DNA of 64,000 nt from Pterobdella sp. o SKG-2022 (Eukaryota > Annelida > Clitellata > Hirudinida > Piscicolidae). Made by a program: the position numbers and the translations under genes. Position 1 is the first letter of the stretch. Each line of letters opens with the position of its first letter. Below the pieces are notes generated by a model, which saw only the letters and a program-made list of their open reading frames with translations, was not told where the DNA came from and did not search any database. The stretch spans positions 22,028,589 to 22,092,588 of the forward strand of contig OZ038320.1 in NCBI GenBank assembly GCA_964035795.1, given 5' to 3'. Shown one piece after another: positions 27,901 to 41,084 of this stretch.

Positions 27901-30900
27901 TTTAACTTTTTGAACCACTCGTCCTCTCATATTTATTCAAGTCATAAAACTTTTTAAATAATAAATGATATTTTGTATAAATTTTAAAATTTTTTCATTT
28001 TATTATATATAAAAAAATTCTTCAATATCTTCCATGGAGAAAATGATATTCACTTGCCATCACTGCAGTTCTCGCCCTTAGTGATAGACAACAACAGCAA
28101 CGGCTTTTACCCTTCTCCCGTGGTTGTCAACCCAGCACCAATCAACATTCAGTATGCAGTATCACCCAACTACAACAATCCCAACAACGTTTGCAACAAT
28201 GCTTATCTCAACAACACAATAAACAACCACCTCAACAACAACACTACTATACCCGCTATAATGCCCGCCAACAGAAACAATGAAGATGTTATAAACAACA
28301 ACAACCCTTACGAATTTTGCAACACTGAACAACAAATTGAAGTGAGATTTTTGCAACTTGCTTCCATCAATATTGATTTCAAAGAGTTTTAATGATCTAG
28401 TTTCGCTTTTATTTTTAGTCATTTTTTATTATTTTGCAGAAAATGTTTCTATTTGACTATTTCTCAAACAAAAAGTTCATTTTTTGGTTATTTTTGTTTG
28501 AAAATTTTTTTATATACTTTATATTGAATCTGACAACAATTTTTATACTTTCTTGACAAAATTTTCTTAACAAGGATATTTATAAAGCGATAAAAATAAC
28601 GAAGCAAACAAAGGTAAGTGATGAAAAGATTGAGTGTAAACAAAAGGACTTTTTAGGCTCTTTTTTAATTTAATAAAATTAAAATGCAATACTCCCATTT
28701 AAAAATTCAAAAATGATATCATTTCATTCCAGGAAGTTGTAAAATATGTCAGATAATTTTTTTAATTCAAAAAAAGTAGAAAATTATACAGGCATAAAAT
28801 ATAGTTGCGGTTCTCGCAGCATTTATTTTTTTGAAAAAAAATAAATATTTTGATATTAATATATATAGCTTAGATATGTTAATGCTGCAGAGAGAAATTA
28901 TTAATGTTGAAATGTGCTGGCTAAAAATAATAATATATCTAATTCAGCAACTTTAAAAAAAAGAACCATTTATTTTTTATGACTTGATACTGCTCAGGTT
29001 AATTACTGACAAGTATATTATGTAGATGTGAAAATTATAAAGCAAAATACGCCCACTTATAAATAAGGTATTAAAAAAAAAGATTTAAACATAAATTTTG
29101 ATAATTGATAAAAAAATGGAAAGTTTATGTGAGAGGAACTTCTATATAAGTCTCATTGCTATAAAATTTTAAAAAAATACATAAAGAAAGAAACATTAAA
29201 CAAATTTGCATGCACAGCCATACAAAAATATGATCAAGCTTACAGAGACATACGCAAACAGTATTTATACATCATATATGTTTTATCTCCAACGATCAGG
29301 TAGATTTATGATACTTTCAGTAATTCCAACCAAACTCGTTGTGTTTTTATCTTTTCAGCAAAATTCATGCTCATTTGAGGCAGTAGTTTTAGAAGCTTTG
29401 TTTTAATAATTTTATATTCACATTTTTATGAAACATTGAGCTGTATGTAATTAAACATTAGGTAAAGTTTACATGAGTTTATGTTTTTAAATCTTGCTAA
29501 AATATCAGAACATTGCTTTTTCTTATAAATAAACTAGTTGATGATTTGATAATGTAGTCATTAGCACAAACAAAAAGAATTCTTCCTCCACTTTTGAGTT
29601 ATTCAATGACTTCACTGGGTACATTGAGAATTGTTCAGAAAAAAAACGAGTAATATAGGAATTTGTAAAAGATTTTGAAAGAGATGCTTATATAAAATAG
29701 TTGTTAACATAACAATCACTGTTGATCACAGAAATATTTTTTTCAATCAGTTTATTTAATATTTATTTATTTGCACCAGTTTTTTATTTCAAAATAGAAA
29801 TTTTTTCAAACAAAAATTAGTTATCAAATTTAATTTTTCCAATCATTTATTACTTATCACATTCACAGAAAATGGCGTACACCCCTTCCAATTCCTCTCC
29901 CTCGTTAGTTGCTTCTCCGGATTTCTCAAGTCCTCAAGCTTATTGGGCACAACCAGGCATGGAAAACCAGTCGCAAGAATCCCTCCCAGCTTACTACCCA
30001 CCGTTCATCTTACAAGTTGCTGGTGTAAGTATTTATAACAAATTTTGACACTTGTAAATATAGGAGCACGTGAAGGTCTTATCAATTACCTTGTTGTTTT
30101 GTTCATTATGACCATCTTCATCTTTTCATTAAAAACCAAGAGATAATTTGAAAATTATACTAATTTTTGTCAAATTTATTAAAAAATTTATGCATGTTTC
30201 ATTTTAAATCATTTCAAAAACTTCTCTATTTAAAAAAATCATTTTTAATATATTCAATTATAGCTATAATAATTATATTCAAAATCAAAAGCCTTAGAGG
30301 TTTGGAAAATTAGGTCATAAAATTATTTTTAAAAGGATAAAATCCACTCAGAAAAGACAATGAAACAATCATAAGCAATATAAGCTTGATTACCCAATTT
30401 ATCGCCTATTTAATGTTGATTATATTAAACATTATTTGTTCATAAATAATTTATGATTAGCAATACGTTTTTTTGATTATTCCAAAATACGTGAAGACTC
30501 AGCTGCCAAAGATTTTGAATAATTTTTAGTTAAAAAATTTTCTTATTTAGTCAGTAGTTATATTTAACGAACTCATGTAGAGCTACTCAAAACTAAATAT
30601 TATTAGAATACAAAAATAAAAAGCACTTGAAATACAAGTATTTTGAAAAAACACTAAGACAAATGTTATATAAATCATCATTCAGAGCATTGGAGGAACA
30701 CAGAATTTCTACCCTGCTTTGTTGAAGCAGACAATGGACTCAATAAACAACAACGTACCTACTACTTCTACAGCAACACCTATCAACAACAACATTACCA
30801 ATAACAATAGCATCAATAGTAATATTCCTAGTAACAATAATACTAACAACAACAATTTAACTGGAAAGCTTTGCAGTGCATCAACCACATCTAATACAAA

Positions 30901-33900
30901 TTCTAATTATTCAAACAGTATAAACAACATTAATAATGCTAATAATAACATTAACCACAACAACAACATCTCCTTCACACCCATCTACCCTTGTGGGCTG
31001 CAGTACGGCAACCCGGGGCTGCACACGGTGCCACAACAAATGACGCCCTACACCCAAGCACAACATTGTTATCCCCTTTCCAGTACGTTCAATATGTTTC
31101 TATAGTTTAACCTTATATAGGTTTTATAGTGAATAGTTTCACAAGTTTTTTGTTCAGTTTTATCTTTTTAGCCATTTCTTATATTTTCGATGATTATCAA
31201 CAAAAACTGTTGTGAAAAATTTTGAAAGTTTATACGAATATCTTCGACTCTGTATGATATTTTTTTCGTTTTTATGCGCGTGTTTTGACGAATTTTTGGC
31301 TGCAAAACTAATCTATACTCTTACCTTTTTTTAAATCTTATTAAGCTTATTCTTACGCGACCTTACAAGCCCCATCCTAATTTTTCACGCCGTTTGTTTA
31401 TCTGGTTTGTAATTCTATCTAGGAAAAAATAATAACTACAGGAAAATTAAAAAACAAAAAAAAAAATGTTTATTTTTTGAGTTCAAAAAAAATTTTTTGG
31501 TCTTGTATAATCTTAATTTAGACTCTTATGAATATTGAAACAACTGACAGATTTTATATTTCACTTTTCTTCCTACTTTTAATTTCGAATTCAAAACAAA
31601 AACAAATTTTGGTATATAAACCACACTTTCAATTTTTTATCTCTTTCATTTGCAATAAAAATGTATTTTAAATTCTTCGCAATTTTTCATTTAAAATTAG
31701 AATCTTCTGCTCATATTTCAATGCACTAGTTAAAAACTTCAAGGTAAACGAAGGTCGTTTTTAACGAATAAATGGAACTGATATTATTAACAATCTTTGA
31801 TTTCGATTTGAGCAATATGCAGTGTAACGGGTTTCCAATTAACTTTTCTTCATACTGTTGCTATAATAATGGCCATTGCTATTAGAAATTTTTGAAATTA
31901 AACGTTTCGTAATATTCAAACTTTTTCTAGCTTAAAGTAAATTTCAATTAAATAAGAAATGAGTGAAATTAAGAGCTTTAAATAATATTATTCTACCTCT
32001 TAATGGGTTTTTTGAACTTTTCACACTTCGACAATCAGCATATTGCCTTTTAATTAAAAAATTGAAAAGAAACAATTATAGAAACAAACATCACTGAAAA
32101 TGCCACCGCCACATTAATCACCACGAACACACAGTGCTACAACCTGTAGCAGTTGAAGCGTCTTGATAAATTGTCAGAGGTGACTTTCGTAAGCATTTGC
32201 TTCTAATGACGCCTTGAAAAATTTGGCGATTTGCATTTGAAAAAAAAACACAAAACTAAAAAATTTTTTAAAATTGATTTTCTTCTGAGAGAAGATTTCT
32301 AAATGAAGAATTTTTTCATTCAATTCATCTTAAAGGAAACATTGTCTTCAAAAATAAAATATAAAATTTTTCATTTTATATTCAAAATTTTCACTATATT
32401 TTTCTATGCTTGATATTTATTAAAACAATAAAATGAATTGTACCATCAGAAATGTTTTTTGGTTTTTATACCTTATACCTCTGTATGTATGTTAATAACC
32501 AAATTTTGTATAATATATTTCCATTGAGAAACAACAAAAAAGTTATGGTGATAAATTCGGCATCATTAAAAATATAATACTTACAATCATACGCCGCATA
32601 GCTGCATAAATAGCACTTTTATTGTTTCCAAAATAAATGGAATTCATAATTCACTTGGTGTTTTCGAACACATTTATATAACTAACTCCAGTTTTTAAAA
32701 TGAAAAAGTGAAATATTTATATAGTGAGCATTGGGAAGAATTCAGAAGCCAACGCTAACACACATCCACACACACACACGTCCTTTAAATGAAGCAATGG
32801 TCTAGACAGGTTAAAAATGAACTGCAGAGGTTTTACCTTTGTCGTGCTTAGTATTTTTTCTCGACTTGAAAAAAATAAGTATCCTATAAAACCGCAATTA
32901 GTGTGATTGCTTTATGAATAAAGGACTTTTTTACCAAGCTTTTTTCTGGAGGAAGGTTGCTTGAGATTTTATTAATTAACTCCTAAAAAACACTTAGTTG
33001 CAATTATTCGAAGTATCAATCAAGTGCATCTAATTACCTTCAAAGTGATTGTATGGGGCAACATTTCATCAATATAATTAATAATCCATTCGGCTGATAT
33101 AGAATTATTGATGTATTTACTCTTTATTGCCCTCATTATTGCTTCATTTGCATTTTTATTTTTAGATTCTGTGAAAGTTTGAAAAAAAATTCAATTATCT
33201 TTTCAATAAAATGAATTTGAGTTTATATTAGTTTTCATGGAGAAAATGTAATAAAAATATTTGATAAAAAAATCTCGCAAACAACGGTTGTAGTGTTTAA
33301 AGGATGCACTAAAAAATTTTAATCAAAGCTCATATTATATAAAGATACTACATCAGCACCGAAGTATTACAAAATAATAAGATTCAATTTCATTTTCAGC
33401 ATTGTCGCAATAATTATCGTATTGAAAGAACTCAGTAATAAACTCGGGTCGTGTGTATTTTAATAGTCTTGTGAAGTTATTCACAATCGGTTTGCAAAAA
33501 TGTCTGTTTTATGAATTCGGATATGACGAATATAAAAACTATTTAAATTCTTGGAAAAAAAGGTTTGGAGAAGAAATGGTCTTATTAAAAGCCAAATTGC
33601 TCAAACTGATATTGCAGAAACATTAAGATAACAATTGTTAAGTTAATCGAAAAGCCATTGAAAAGCTGGTTTTGATAGTAATGTCTTTGAATAGGTTTGA
33701 TTTCAATTGAAATTTTCATCAATTAAAATTTTTTGAGTTATCTTTCATAAAGTTATATACTATTCTAAAAAAAATCTTTGATAAAAAAAGTGAATTACTA
33801 TAGTTAAATATGGAGTTCAAATAATGTTGATAGAAAGATGCAATAAAGGTTGATACAATGCTTCATTCATGATCAAATGCATACTTATCCGAATTCTAAC

Positions 33901-35291
33901 ATTAAAAATTATTTTTAAGCATTTTTTTCCAAACTTTCATTATTTGAAATTTTAATTATTTATAAAAAACAACTTCAAAAATATAATTATAATTCTTAGC
34001 ATTTGAGTTTTTTGCTTTTTTTTACGTAAAATTTTGAAAAAATTTTAAAAAAATCAGAAAATTAAGATATAAAGTTTAAAAACTTTGAAATAGGCCAGAA
34101 GATTTTTTAATTTTTAAAGTTAAAAACAAAATTTAATCTCAAAAAGCTCAAAAAACTGAATTTCAAATTTAACTTTTCAGCTATATAAAAGGTTTTGATT
34201 TCATAAAAAGTTTTTCTTTGTATTTTATTAATGCCTGGCAACGCATTAGACAAATTGCTGATGAAAACTACTCTAAAAAATTTCAATTCAATTTTTGCCA
34301 TAATATTTGCTAGTGTTTTTGCCAAACAAAATGCTATTTAATTTTTTTTTACATCAGACAAATTATCCTTTTTTTTGTGCTACTAAGTTTTTTCCTCCCA
34401 TGAAAACATACATTTTTTAGTTTGCTGATTCCATATAAAGTTTTGCTAACTTCAAATCGGTAAATATTCGTATTATTTTTATGTTCACTTCTAATAACCC
34501 AAAAAACACTAAAGTATTTACTGAAGTTGATTATTGCATTGAAATACTTGCAATCTTTCATGAGCAACAAAAAACTCAAAAACGGGTGAGAAATGTTGCA
34601 TAGTTGGAAGGTTGATTGGTAGTTTGCTTAATTGATTGCTCGATTAATTAAGACTTTTAATTTGACAGTTCCTCAATCAACCAAAAATTCGGTCAAAATT
34701 CATTTTAATTATTACAAATAATTAAAGCAATCTTTAAAATTACAATGTGTTTTAATTAAATGCTATTTTTCATAATTCCCCATTGAAAAAAATAAGTTTC
34801 GAATGCTGTATAAACTTTTTGGGAAAACAATGTTTTCAAAAACAAGCTTTAAGAATGATAGTTGAGTCAATGCAAATTTACATCCAATATTAATTTATTA
34901 TTTATTCATATGATAAGTCAACTCTTGTTTGCATATATAATGTAATAGAGTTTTTAACAAAAATGATGAAACTATATATATTGAAATTACTAATTACAAT
35001 GTATTTTGAATATTTTTTGAAAATTCATAAAGCTTTATTTATTTTATTAGGTATTAACGCTTAATTAATTCTTTTTCATGTTTTTTGAATATTCTTTTAA
35101 TATTCCTTTTATTGTTCTTTATTCATCATAAAAAACTTCAATGTTTTAAATTTTTAATTTTTATAATCTTCATTCTTTCATTTTTTTTTTCATAAATTTT
35201 CAATTAAGTTATTTAAAAAAACTAAATCTCAAATTTGAATAATTTTGCAGTTTCTGGACCCATGCAAGCAAACACCATCCAAAGATACTAG
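24774..35291 (+). CDS. mbl: Muscleblind-like RNA-binding splicing regulator, partial gene
   Basis: This is the 3' part of a muscleblind (MBNL/Mbl) gene. These CCCH zinc-finger proteins bind YGCY-type motifs in pre-mRNA and 3' UTRs and control alternative splicing and mRNA localisation. Five coding exons fit in phase: 24774-24929, 28069-28341, 29869-30024, 30686-31082 and 35251-35291, giving 340 residues and a stop. The first encodes most of zinc finger 2 and the muscleblind-specific sequence after it ([11 protein letters not shown] then [10 protein letters not shown]). The rest is a low-complexity Asn/Pro/Tyr-rich tail typical of the family's C-terminal half. No second finger pair is visible, which agrees with the two-finger invertebrate form. 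The start codon and finger 1 are outside or undetected. Identification rests on the finger; the later exons rest on phase, splice sites and composition. Confidence 0.82.
24930..28068 (+). other. Muscleblind intron, 3.1 kb
   Basis: AT-rich sequence between the finger exon and the first Asn-rich exon. It contains a low-complexity patch at about 26637-26740 built from TGG, GTG, ATG and AAT triplets, and a slightly GC-richer patch at about 27120-27210. I see no further exon. Open frames on the minus strand here lack any recognisable motif. Confidence 0.6.
28069..28341 (+). CDS. mbl: Muscleblind exon: Asn/Pro-rich segment
   Basis: This exon has 91 codons in phase 0 at both ends. It starts after the acceptor CATCACTGCAG and ends before the donor GTGAGA. 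The product opens with [19 protein letters not shown] and continues with Asn-rich sequence (NNPNN, LNNTINN, VINNNN). The GC content is well above the flanking DNA. It has no domain. Its place in muscleblind is inferred from matching phase with its neighbours on both sides and similar composition. A second frame is also open through 28071-28283 and is glutamine-rich, because CAA repeats read as Gln in one frame and Asn (AAC) in another. The phase-0 frame is preferred because it runs through to the donor. Confidence 0.65.
28342..29868 (+). other. Muscleblind intron, 1.5 kb
   Basis: AT-rich intron bounded by GTGAGA and ATTCACAG. No further feature seen. Confidence 0.65.
29869..30024 (+). CDS. 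mbl: Muscleblind exon: Pro/Ser/Tyr-rich segment
   Basis: This exon has 52 codons in phase 0 at both ends, so it could be skipped without changing frame. The acceptor TATCACATTCACAG and the donor GTAAGT are both strong. The product begins [20 protein letters not shown] and ends [14 protein letters not shown]. The aromatic and proline-rich YYPP sequence recalls the linker after the fingers in invertebrate muscleblind proteins (for example TPIYPPYYNG in C. elegans MBL-1, from memory). It is a good candidate cassette exon. Confidence 0.75.
30025..30685 (+). other. Muscleblind intron, 0.66 kb
   Basis: AT-rich intron from GTAAGT to CATTCAG. Nothing else seen. Confidence 0.7.
30686..31082 (+). CDS. 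mbl: Muscleblind exon: Asn-rich, Gln/Tyr-rich tail
   Basis: The exon begins in phase 0 after ATCATCATTCAG with [19 protein letters not shown]. It then has about 75 residues dominated by Asn, Ser and Thr ([25 protein letters not shown]). It closes with the more complex, GC-rich segment [17 protein letters not shown] and [21 protein letters not shown]-x-LL-K followed by D-S resembles the QVLQD/LDS region I recall from C. elegans MBL-1. The end is taken at the donor GTACGT, leaving one base of the next codon. The Asn runs are coded by mixed AAC and AAT codons. Confidence 0.75.
31083..35250 (+). other. Muscleblind intron, 4.2 kb
   Basis: AT-rich intron. It contains a short CA-rich run at 32756-32779 and a locally GC-richer patch at about 32100-32220. 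That patch includes a possible alternative terminal exon at 32135-32166, given separately. Confidence 0.6.
32135..32166 (+). CDS. mbl: Possible alternative terminal muscleblind exon
   Basis: The acceptor CACGAACACACAG is followed by an open frame that fits the phase left by the exon ending at 31082. It would add [10 protein letters not shown] and a TGA stop. It sits in a patch less AT-rich than the surrounding intron. It has no upstream pyrimidine tract of note and competes with the stronger acceptor at 35250. This is speculative and based only on phase and composition. Confidence 0.2.
35251..35291 (+). CDS. mbl: Muscleblind terminal exon
   Basis: A strong acceptor (TTGAATAATTTTGCAG) precedes 41 bases. 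In the phase set by the exon ending at 31082 they encode [13 protein letters not shown] and a TAG stop; the split codon is A|TT. Very short terminal coding exons with distinct C-termini are common among muscleblind isoforms. The sequence is too short to prove by similarity. Confidence 0.62.
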
Positions 35292-35926
35292 AAAAAGTCA
35301 AAAAATTCAGTAGTTCTCTCTATTTATAAAGATTCTATTTATTTGGAAAGTAATTTTGTTTGGGAAATACATGAAAAAATTTTTTTTCAAAATGAAAACT
35401 TCAATATTGTTAAAAAACATTGAATCAAGTGTTGACACAAAAACAACTCAAAAGATTTATCAAGCAAACCTTTTTTCGATAATTACTGGCCATACTTATT
35501 TACTATATCCTTATTAAACTTTTGTATTCACATTACAAATGCCATTTTATGAATTGCTATTGAATTATAGTGAATAATGAGAATTTCTGTATAAATTCCA
35601 TTAACTATTACATATTAACTGATTTATGTGGAATTATCTATAAAATTTTTTCATGGTATTAGTTCTTCAATGCTAACATCTAACTAAAAGATTATTCAAA
35701 AAGCTGTTTTCAAAATTTGTACTTCTATTTTAGTATGATATATATTTGTAAGTTGATGATGACAAAGCGTATCAGTTGAACCTCTAATTAGCAGTTAGGA
35801 CTTCATTTTATCAGCATAACTTTGGTATCTTGGTTTTTATATTAGAATTAAATGGTCTTTTTCAGTCAATTTTATTGTCGTTTATTCAAGTCAAACAAAA
35901 AACTATAAATTTCATGTTTTATTTTC

Positions 35927-35932
35927 AATAAA
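35927..35932 (+). promoter_or_regulatory. Candidate polyadenylation signal for muscleblind
   Basis: AATAAA lies 636 bases after the stop codon. In DNA this AT-rich the hexamer is common by chance, and no GT-rich downstream element was confirmed. Confidence 0.25.
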
Positions 35933-38889
35933 AAAAATATTGAATTAAATTATTTTCCTAATTTTAAGATAAACCTATTTTGATCAGCCAAAACTATGTT
36001 TAAATAGTATTAAATTGTTTTTAAATTTTGTTTTTATCGAAATCATAAGGTGCCTGTCTTAGTATCAGCTATGTGCCAGCCTTTAATTATTTTTGAACAT
36101 TTTTTACTTAGTTCGTTTTTATTTTCAATTTAAATACAAGCAATTTTTATTCATCTACATATGCAAAAAGATGTTATCATTTTGTTTTTTTTTGAGAAAT
36201 ACTTATAAAATTTTAGTTCAATTGTTTGAATGTAATATCGAAATGCCTACATTTTTTTTTGAATTTTTTCAAACTCATGAGCACGTTCATAAACCCTCGT
36301 GTGTCAATGTGTTTATGTTTTTATTATTTTTTTTGTTTTATCTTTTAATTTTCCTGATTTTCAACTGATATATATTTTAAAACCTTTTTTTTCGTTTTTT
36401 TGGAGAGGTTCAAGTGTGTTTATTACTTACTTGCTAGTATAAACAATAACGAAGCATTCTTACTGAAACAAAAATCTATTTTACTTTTAAATAAAAAATT
36501 GTATTTTACTTTATTTAGGCATAAATTTAAAATACTTTATTAAACTTTAATTTATATATAATTCAATTTTATTAGAAAATTTTTTTTTCAATAATTGTTC
36601 AAGGTTTTATTTATTTATGGCTCATAAGATTATTCCAAAATATGTGGTCTCAAATAGCGATTTGAAAGTTCTTTTATGTTTCAAAACTTTTATCAACATT
36701 TTCAAACGTTATAGTTGCTATTAAATGCTTCTTTACTATTGAATGGATCCTTTGAAGTAGTTATTCCACGAGCTGCTCCAACATCAAAAAAGCCAACAAC
36801 TTTTTAATTAGCTAGGAAATTAAATACTTCAACAAATGTATCACTGCATTTAAATATTTTTGAATTTAAGATATATTTATCTATTTTTAAATTAATTTTT
36901 TAGATTGAGTTCAAAGTTTTTAAAATCATAAACAGTTGGAAAGCCATAAAACTACGTAAGTAATTTTATTGACTTCACTACAATCAACTTCAATTTCAAA
37001 GCCATATATTCCTGTTACTATCAATTCTTCTAGAAAAATCTTTTATTTTCAAAAATTTATTGCATTTTCAAAAAAATATTTTTCCAGCTTAAGAAATTTT
37101 TGGTTGAAAAATTTGTAATATTATTTGATGATAAAAAATCTAAAAGCGAATTTAAAAGAAAAACAATTTAATCAACAGATAGAGATTATGGGCAGTAAAT
37201 TGAATTTTAAATCAGTCATTTCCTTCATAAAAATCTTTTACGTGCCTATTGAGTATTTCTTTTCCTATTTTGTTTGCATTTCAAAGTTTTTTGAAGTTTA
37301 TTATTTCTAAACGCACCCATAATACTAGGATTTGATGCTACGTGGAAATGTTGCATTTCAAATCTTCAGAAATGTCCCGAAAGCCATATTCATGAGCAAA
37401 TTTTTTAATTAATTCAAATCTTTTTTTGATACCTCTGTTAAGTTATCCCCAGTACATTGTGCATCCAAAGGGTTTGTGAACGTGCTCTTAAATAATATTC
37501 CAAAAATTCCTTCGTAATTCATTACTTGTATGAGTTTAAACTTCAAATTGCTTTAAATTTTTTTGTGAAAATTTATCATCATCAGTAACGCTAGTTAATA
37601 ATTAGTTTTTTCAAAGTTAAATTTGTTTCAATGAGAGTTTATCAAGCTTTACAGGTTTAAAACATAGAGCGCTCCGTTTGGCGCTTATTTGCCAGCAAAA
37701 TAATTTTATAGCTGTTGTGGTTTTTAGTAGAACCTCTGTCTAGATTTTGTGTGTAGTAAATTATGTCTTGTGTGTGTTTGTATCTCAATATTTTTTTATT
37801 TGTTAATTCGAATTACATTTTTCATTTTTAGTCTTTGAATTTTCCAAACATTCACCCATAACTAGATTTATTTGTGTCAGAATATTTTTAATTTCAAAAA
37901 AGCATTTTTTTTATGATAGAAGTTGAAAAGCAATTAAAAAACAAAAAAATAATTTGGTTATTGTTAAAATATATATAAAATAGATGATGTGGTATCTAAA
38001 AGTAGTTTATTCATTTTTCTTGTTGAAGTCAACAGTGTCAAAAATATATACTATTTCCTTGATTTCAAAAATCTTTACATTTTTTTTTCATTCTTTTGTA
38101 TTGCATCTTTCATTGAACCAATATTTTTTTGTATCATACTAAGAGTTTTCATAGTTAATATTATAGAAAGTATTTTAACTTTTTATTATTTTCTTGGATA
38201 AACATGAAATAATGAATGTTGTTATTGTCGTTGTTATTTGAAATTATCTGTCTTAGTATTCTCTTCACATCTATTAGTGATTGTTGTTGGTTTATAATGA
38301 TGTAAAATTATTATTTTCACGTTAACTTTTCATTTTTAGTAACGTTCATAACTGTCGGGGTTTATACACACAAATTCGTTTTCAAACTTCAATATTCTTT
38401 GTATCATATTGAGTATTTTTATCACCTTTACTTGTTCCGATCAAAAGTTTATAACTTTATAATCGTTTTTCGTTAAATAAGTTTAATTGCTTTTATATAA
38501 GTTTTTACTAGTCTACAAATTTAAATGCATTTATGTTTGTTTTTTATTTTTTTATTTATATTTAAAAAAATTGTTGAATCTGAAATAATTCCTTTGAAAC
38601 TGAATTTTTTTGTCTATAGTGGCAAAAATATATTTTTGATAATTTCGTGAAAAAGCATTCTTTGAATCACAATTGTTTATTTTTGTGTGAAATAATATTT
38701 ATGTTTCAATTAAAACCTTTTCATTTTGTTTATTTTTTTCTGTTTTTTTGGTGATGTGTTCACTTCTAAACAAGGTTTTGGGATTTTATTTTCAAATTTA
38801 AAAAATTTATTATCAAACTGATGAAATTGAAGTTTATGATTCTTAAAAAAATATCAATTTTTTTTAATCGATACATGAGAATTATTCAA

Positions 38890-39040
38890 AAATAACAAAA
38901 ATAATTATAACAATAACAATAAATGAAAAAAAATAAATTCAAATAATAATGATAATATATCCAACAATGATAATATAGACAATAAAGAAAAAAATAATGA
39001 AAAATAAATGATAAAAAATTGCTAAGAATAATAATAATAA
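38890..39040. repeat. AAT/ATA-rich low-complexity tract
   Basis: Dense runs of AATAAT, ATAATA and AAAAATAA, ending in four or more consecutive AAT units near 39030. This looks like a decayed microsatellite. The minus-strand open frame across it reads as Tyr/Phe/Leu low-complexity and is not a gene. Confidence 0.7.
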
Positions 39041-41084
39041 TACGAAAGGTGTTCATATGTATGACATCTGGAAAATTATGAAACATTGGTTTCAGATTGA
39101 ATAAATTGTTTTCAAAAACTCTTGTTATTCCTCTAATTTCAATTGTATTGCTGGAACTCAACGGTGATATAAACAATTCGGCATGTATTGCAACTCTTCA
39201 ATGTTCATTATTGCATTCGTGTTTTTCTACTCATAATAGCAAATGTTCCTAATTCTTTAAAATTAGCCAGTTTTTATTAATTTTAAAAGCATTAACATGC
39301 AATTCTAAGGTGATCTAACTAATACGATTTTGTTTCATTTGAACCAACATGGAAATCTTTTTCGTTACTTTTTCGATTAATACAATTATTTCGTTTGAAA
39401 CATTTGGCCCAACTTTTAAATATCTTCAGTTCTCTTTCATTTTATTTTTTTGGTCGTTTTGTCCTACAGTCGTTCTATTTTTTCAGTTTTCATTCAAAAT
39501 GGTGAAAGAAATAAACAAAACTATGATGAAATATTTTTTTATGGTTGTTAAAGAGTATTTTTAAAGTTGTTTTAATCGAGACTAATTGCACTTTAGCATT
39601 CTCATGCATACATTTTGCAATTTGAATTTATAGAAACTAGATTTTTCATTACTTCAGTATCTTAATGAATACCTACACAATTACACATTCTTTCCGCAAC
39701 TTTTTCATAAATGTAACAGTTTATTCAAGTATTTAATATACATTAAGCATTCTTTTAAGAATTTCTGATGTAAGTAAAATGATACTTTGAAAATCTTAAA
39801 TGGCAAATAAATTTTTTAAATGGTGGTTGAAGCCGCTTTAAACTTTTATGAACATATTTACAAGCATTTTTCTTATCTTTATACCGGCGATTTTAAAATT
39901 AGACTTATAAAATATTCAATTTTGATAGTAAATGTTTAACTGTCCATTTTAAGAAGCATTTCACTTTTTAAATCTTTTCACACTTATCTTCATAATATAT
40001 GCATTTTCAATATAGTTTTAATAACCGTTATAATTGTGTTTTTTCAATGAAAAATCATTGTCAAATTAACATTTGAACCAATTTTTTGGTTTTAAATTAT
40101 CAAACAATTGTCGAAATTTCAAACTATCAGTTGTTGAAGTATTAGGTTAAACATTTTTGGTAAAACTTAATTTTGATAGTATCAAGTCACCGTGCTGAAA
40201 AGCTCTCTATAGAAAACGCAAAGAATTCAGAAGAAGGAATCTTTACAAGATGATACCTTGACTTTATCACTCTTAAAACCCGTTGGAAGATAGAAATTTA
40301 GTCATTTTATTGTTTAAAACGCGTTATTTAAATTTTAACAGAGTTTTGTAGTTCATATATATACAATATTATAGAGAATATATTAAATATGTACATTTAT
40401 CACCATAATGTAGGAATGTCAGTAAACTTAGATTATTGAAAACATTTAGAAGATTTCATATGATGCACAGTTGTTATCAAGTTTACAATTACATGGTATG
40501 TTAAGATTTTGTACTCGAAAGAAATTTTATTGATTTTTCGAGATTTTTTTCTGGAATTAAAATTTTCAAGTTGGCTTTTGTTTTTATCACAAAAGTAAAT
40601 CAACTTTAATTATAGGATATGAAATATTAATATTTAAGATTATTAATAGGAGAGTTAAACAATTCAAGTTGTTCTATACAATTTTTAACATTTTAATAAA
40701 TTAAAAAATAATGTCTTTGATTTTGAATTGATCTAAAAATCCCATAAAATTTTCCAATTTCATATTTTAAGCTTCAAATAACATGAGTAAAACTAGACAT
40801 TGAAAAGATATCAGAGATACCATTAAGAAAATTAAATCAGATAATGTAAGTTTTCATGCAAATTTTAAAATTAAAAAAAAAATTGCCATTGTAAACTTAA
40901 GTTAAGTTAATTTATTTAAAAAGTTGGTTCTAAATATTTTTTTAAAAAACTATCGAATTTTCGAGTCATTCATATAGTGTTTCCCATCTCCAAATGGAAA
41001 TCTTAAATATTAAAAGCGGGACCGGCCATAATAGAATTTTTACTTTGTTTTTAAAATGCTTTAGTTTCCGTAGATAGAATTAAA

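Larger units (their letters stand above)
35292..41084. other. Muscleblind 3' UTR and intergenic region
   Basis: There is no coding exon that I can support in these 5.8 kb. The left part is presumably muscleblind 3' UTR, with a candidate AATAAA at 35927-35932. Positions 38890-39040 are low-complexity (AAT)n-like sequence. The right end must hold the kinase promoter, but no clear TATA box or initiator could be assigned. Confidence 0.55.
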
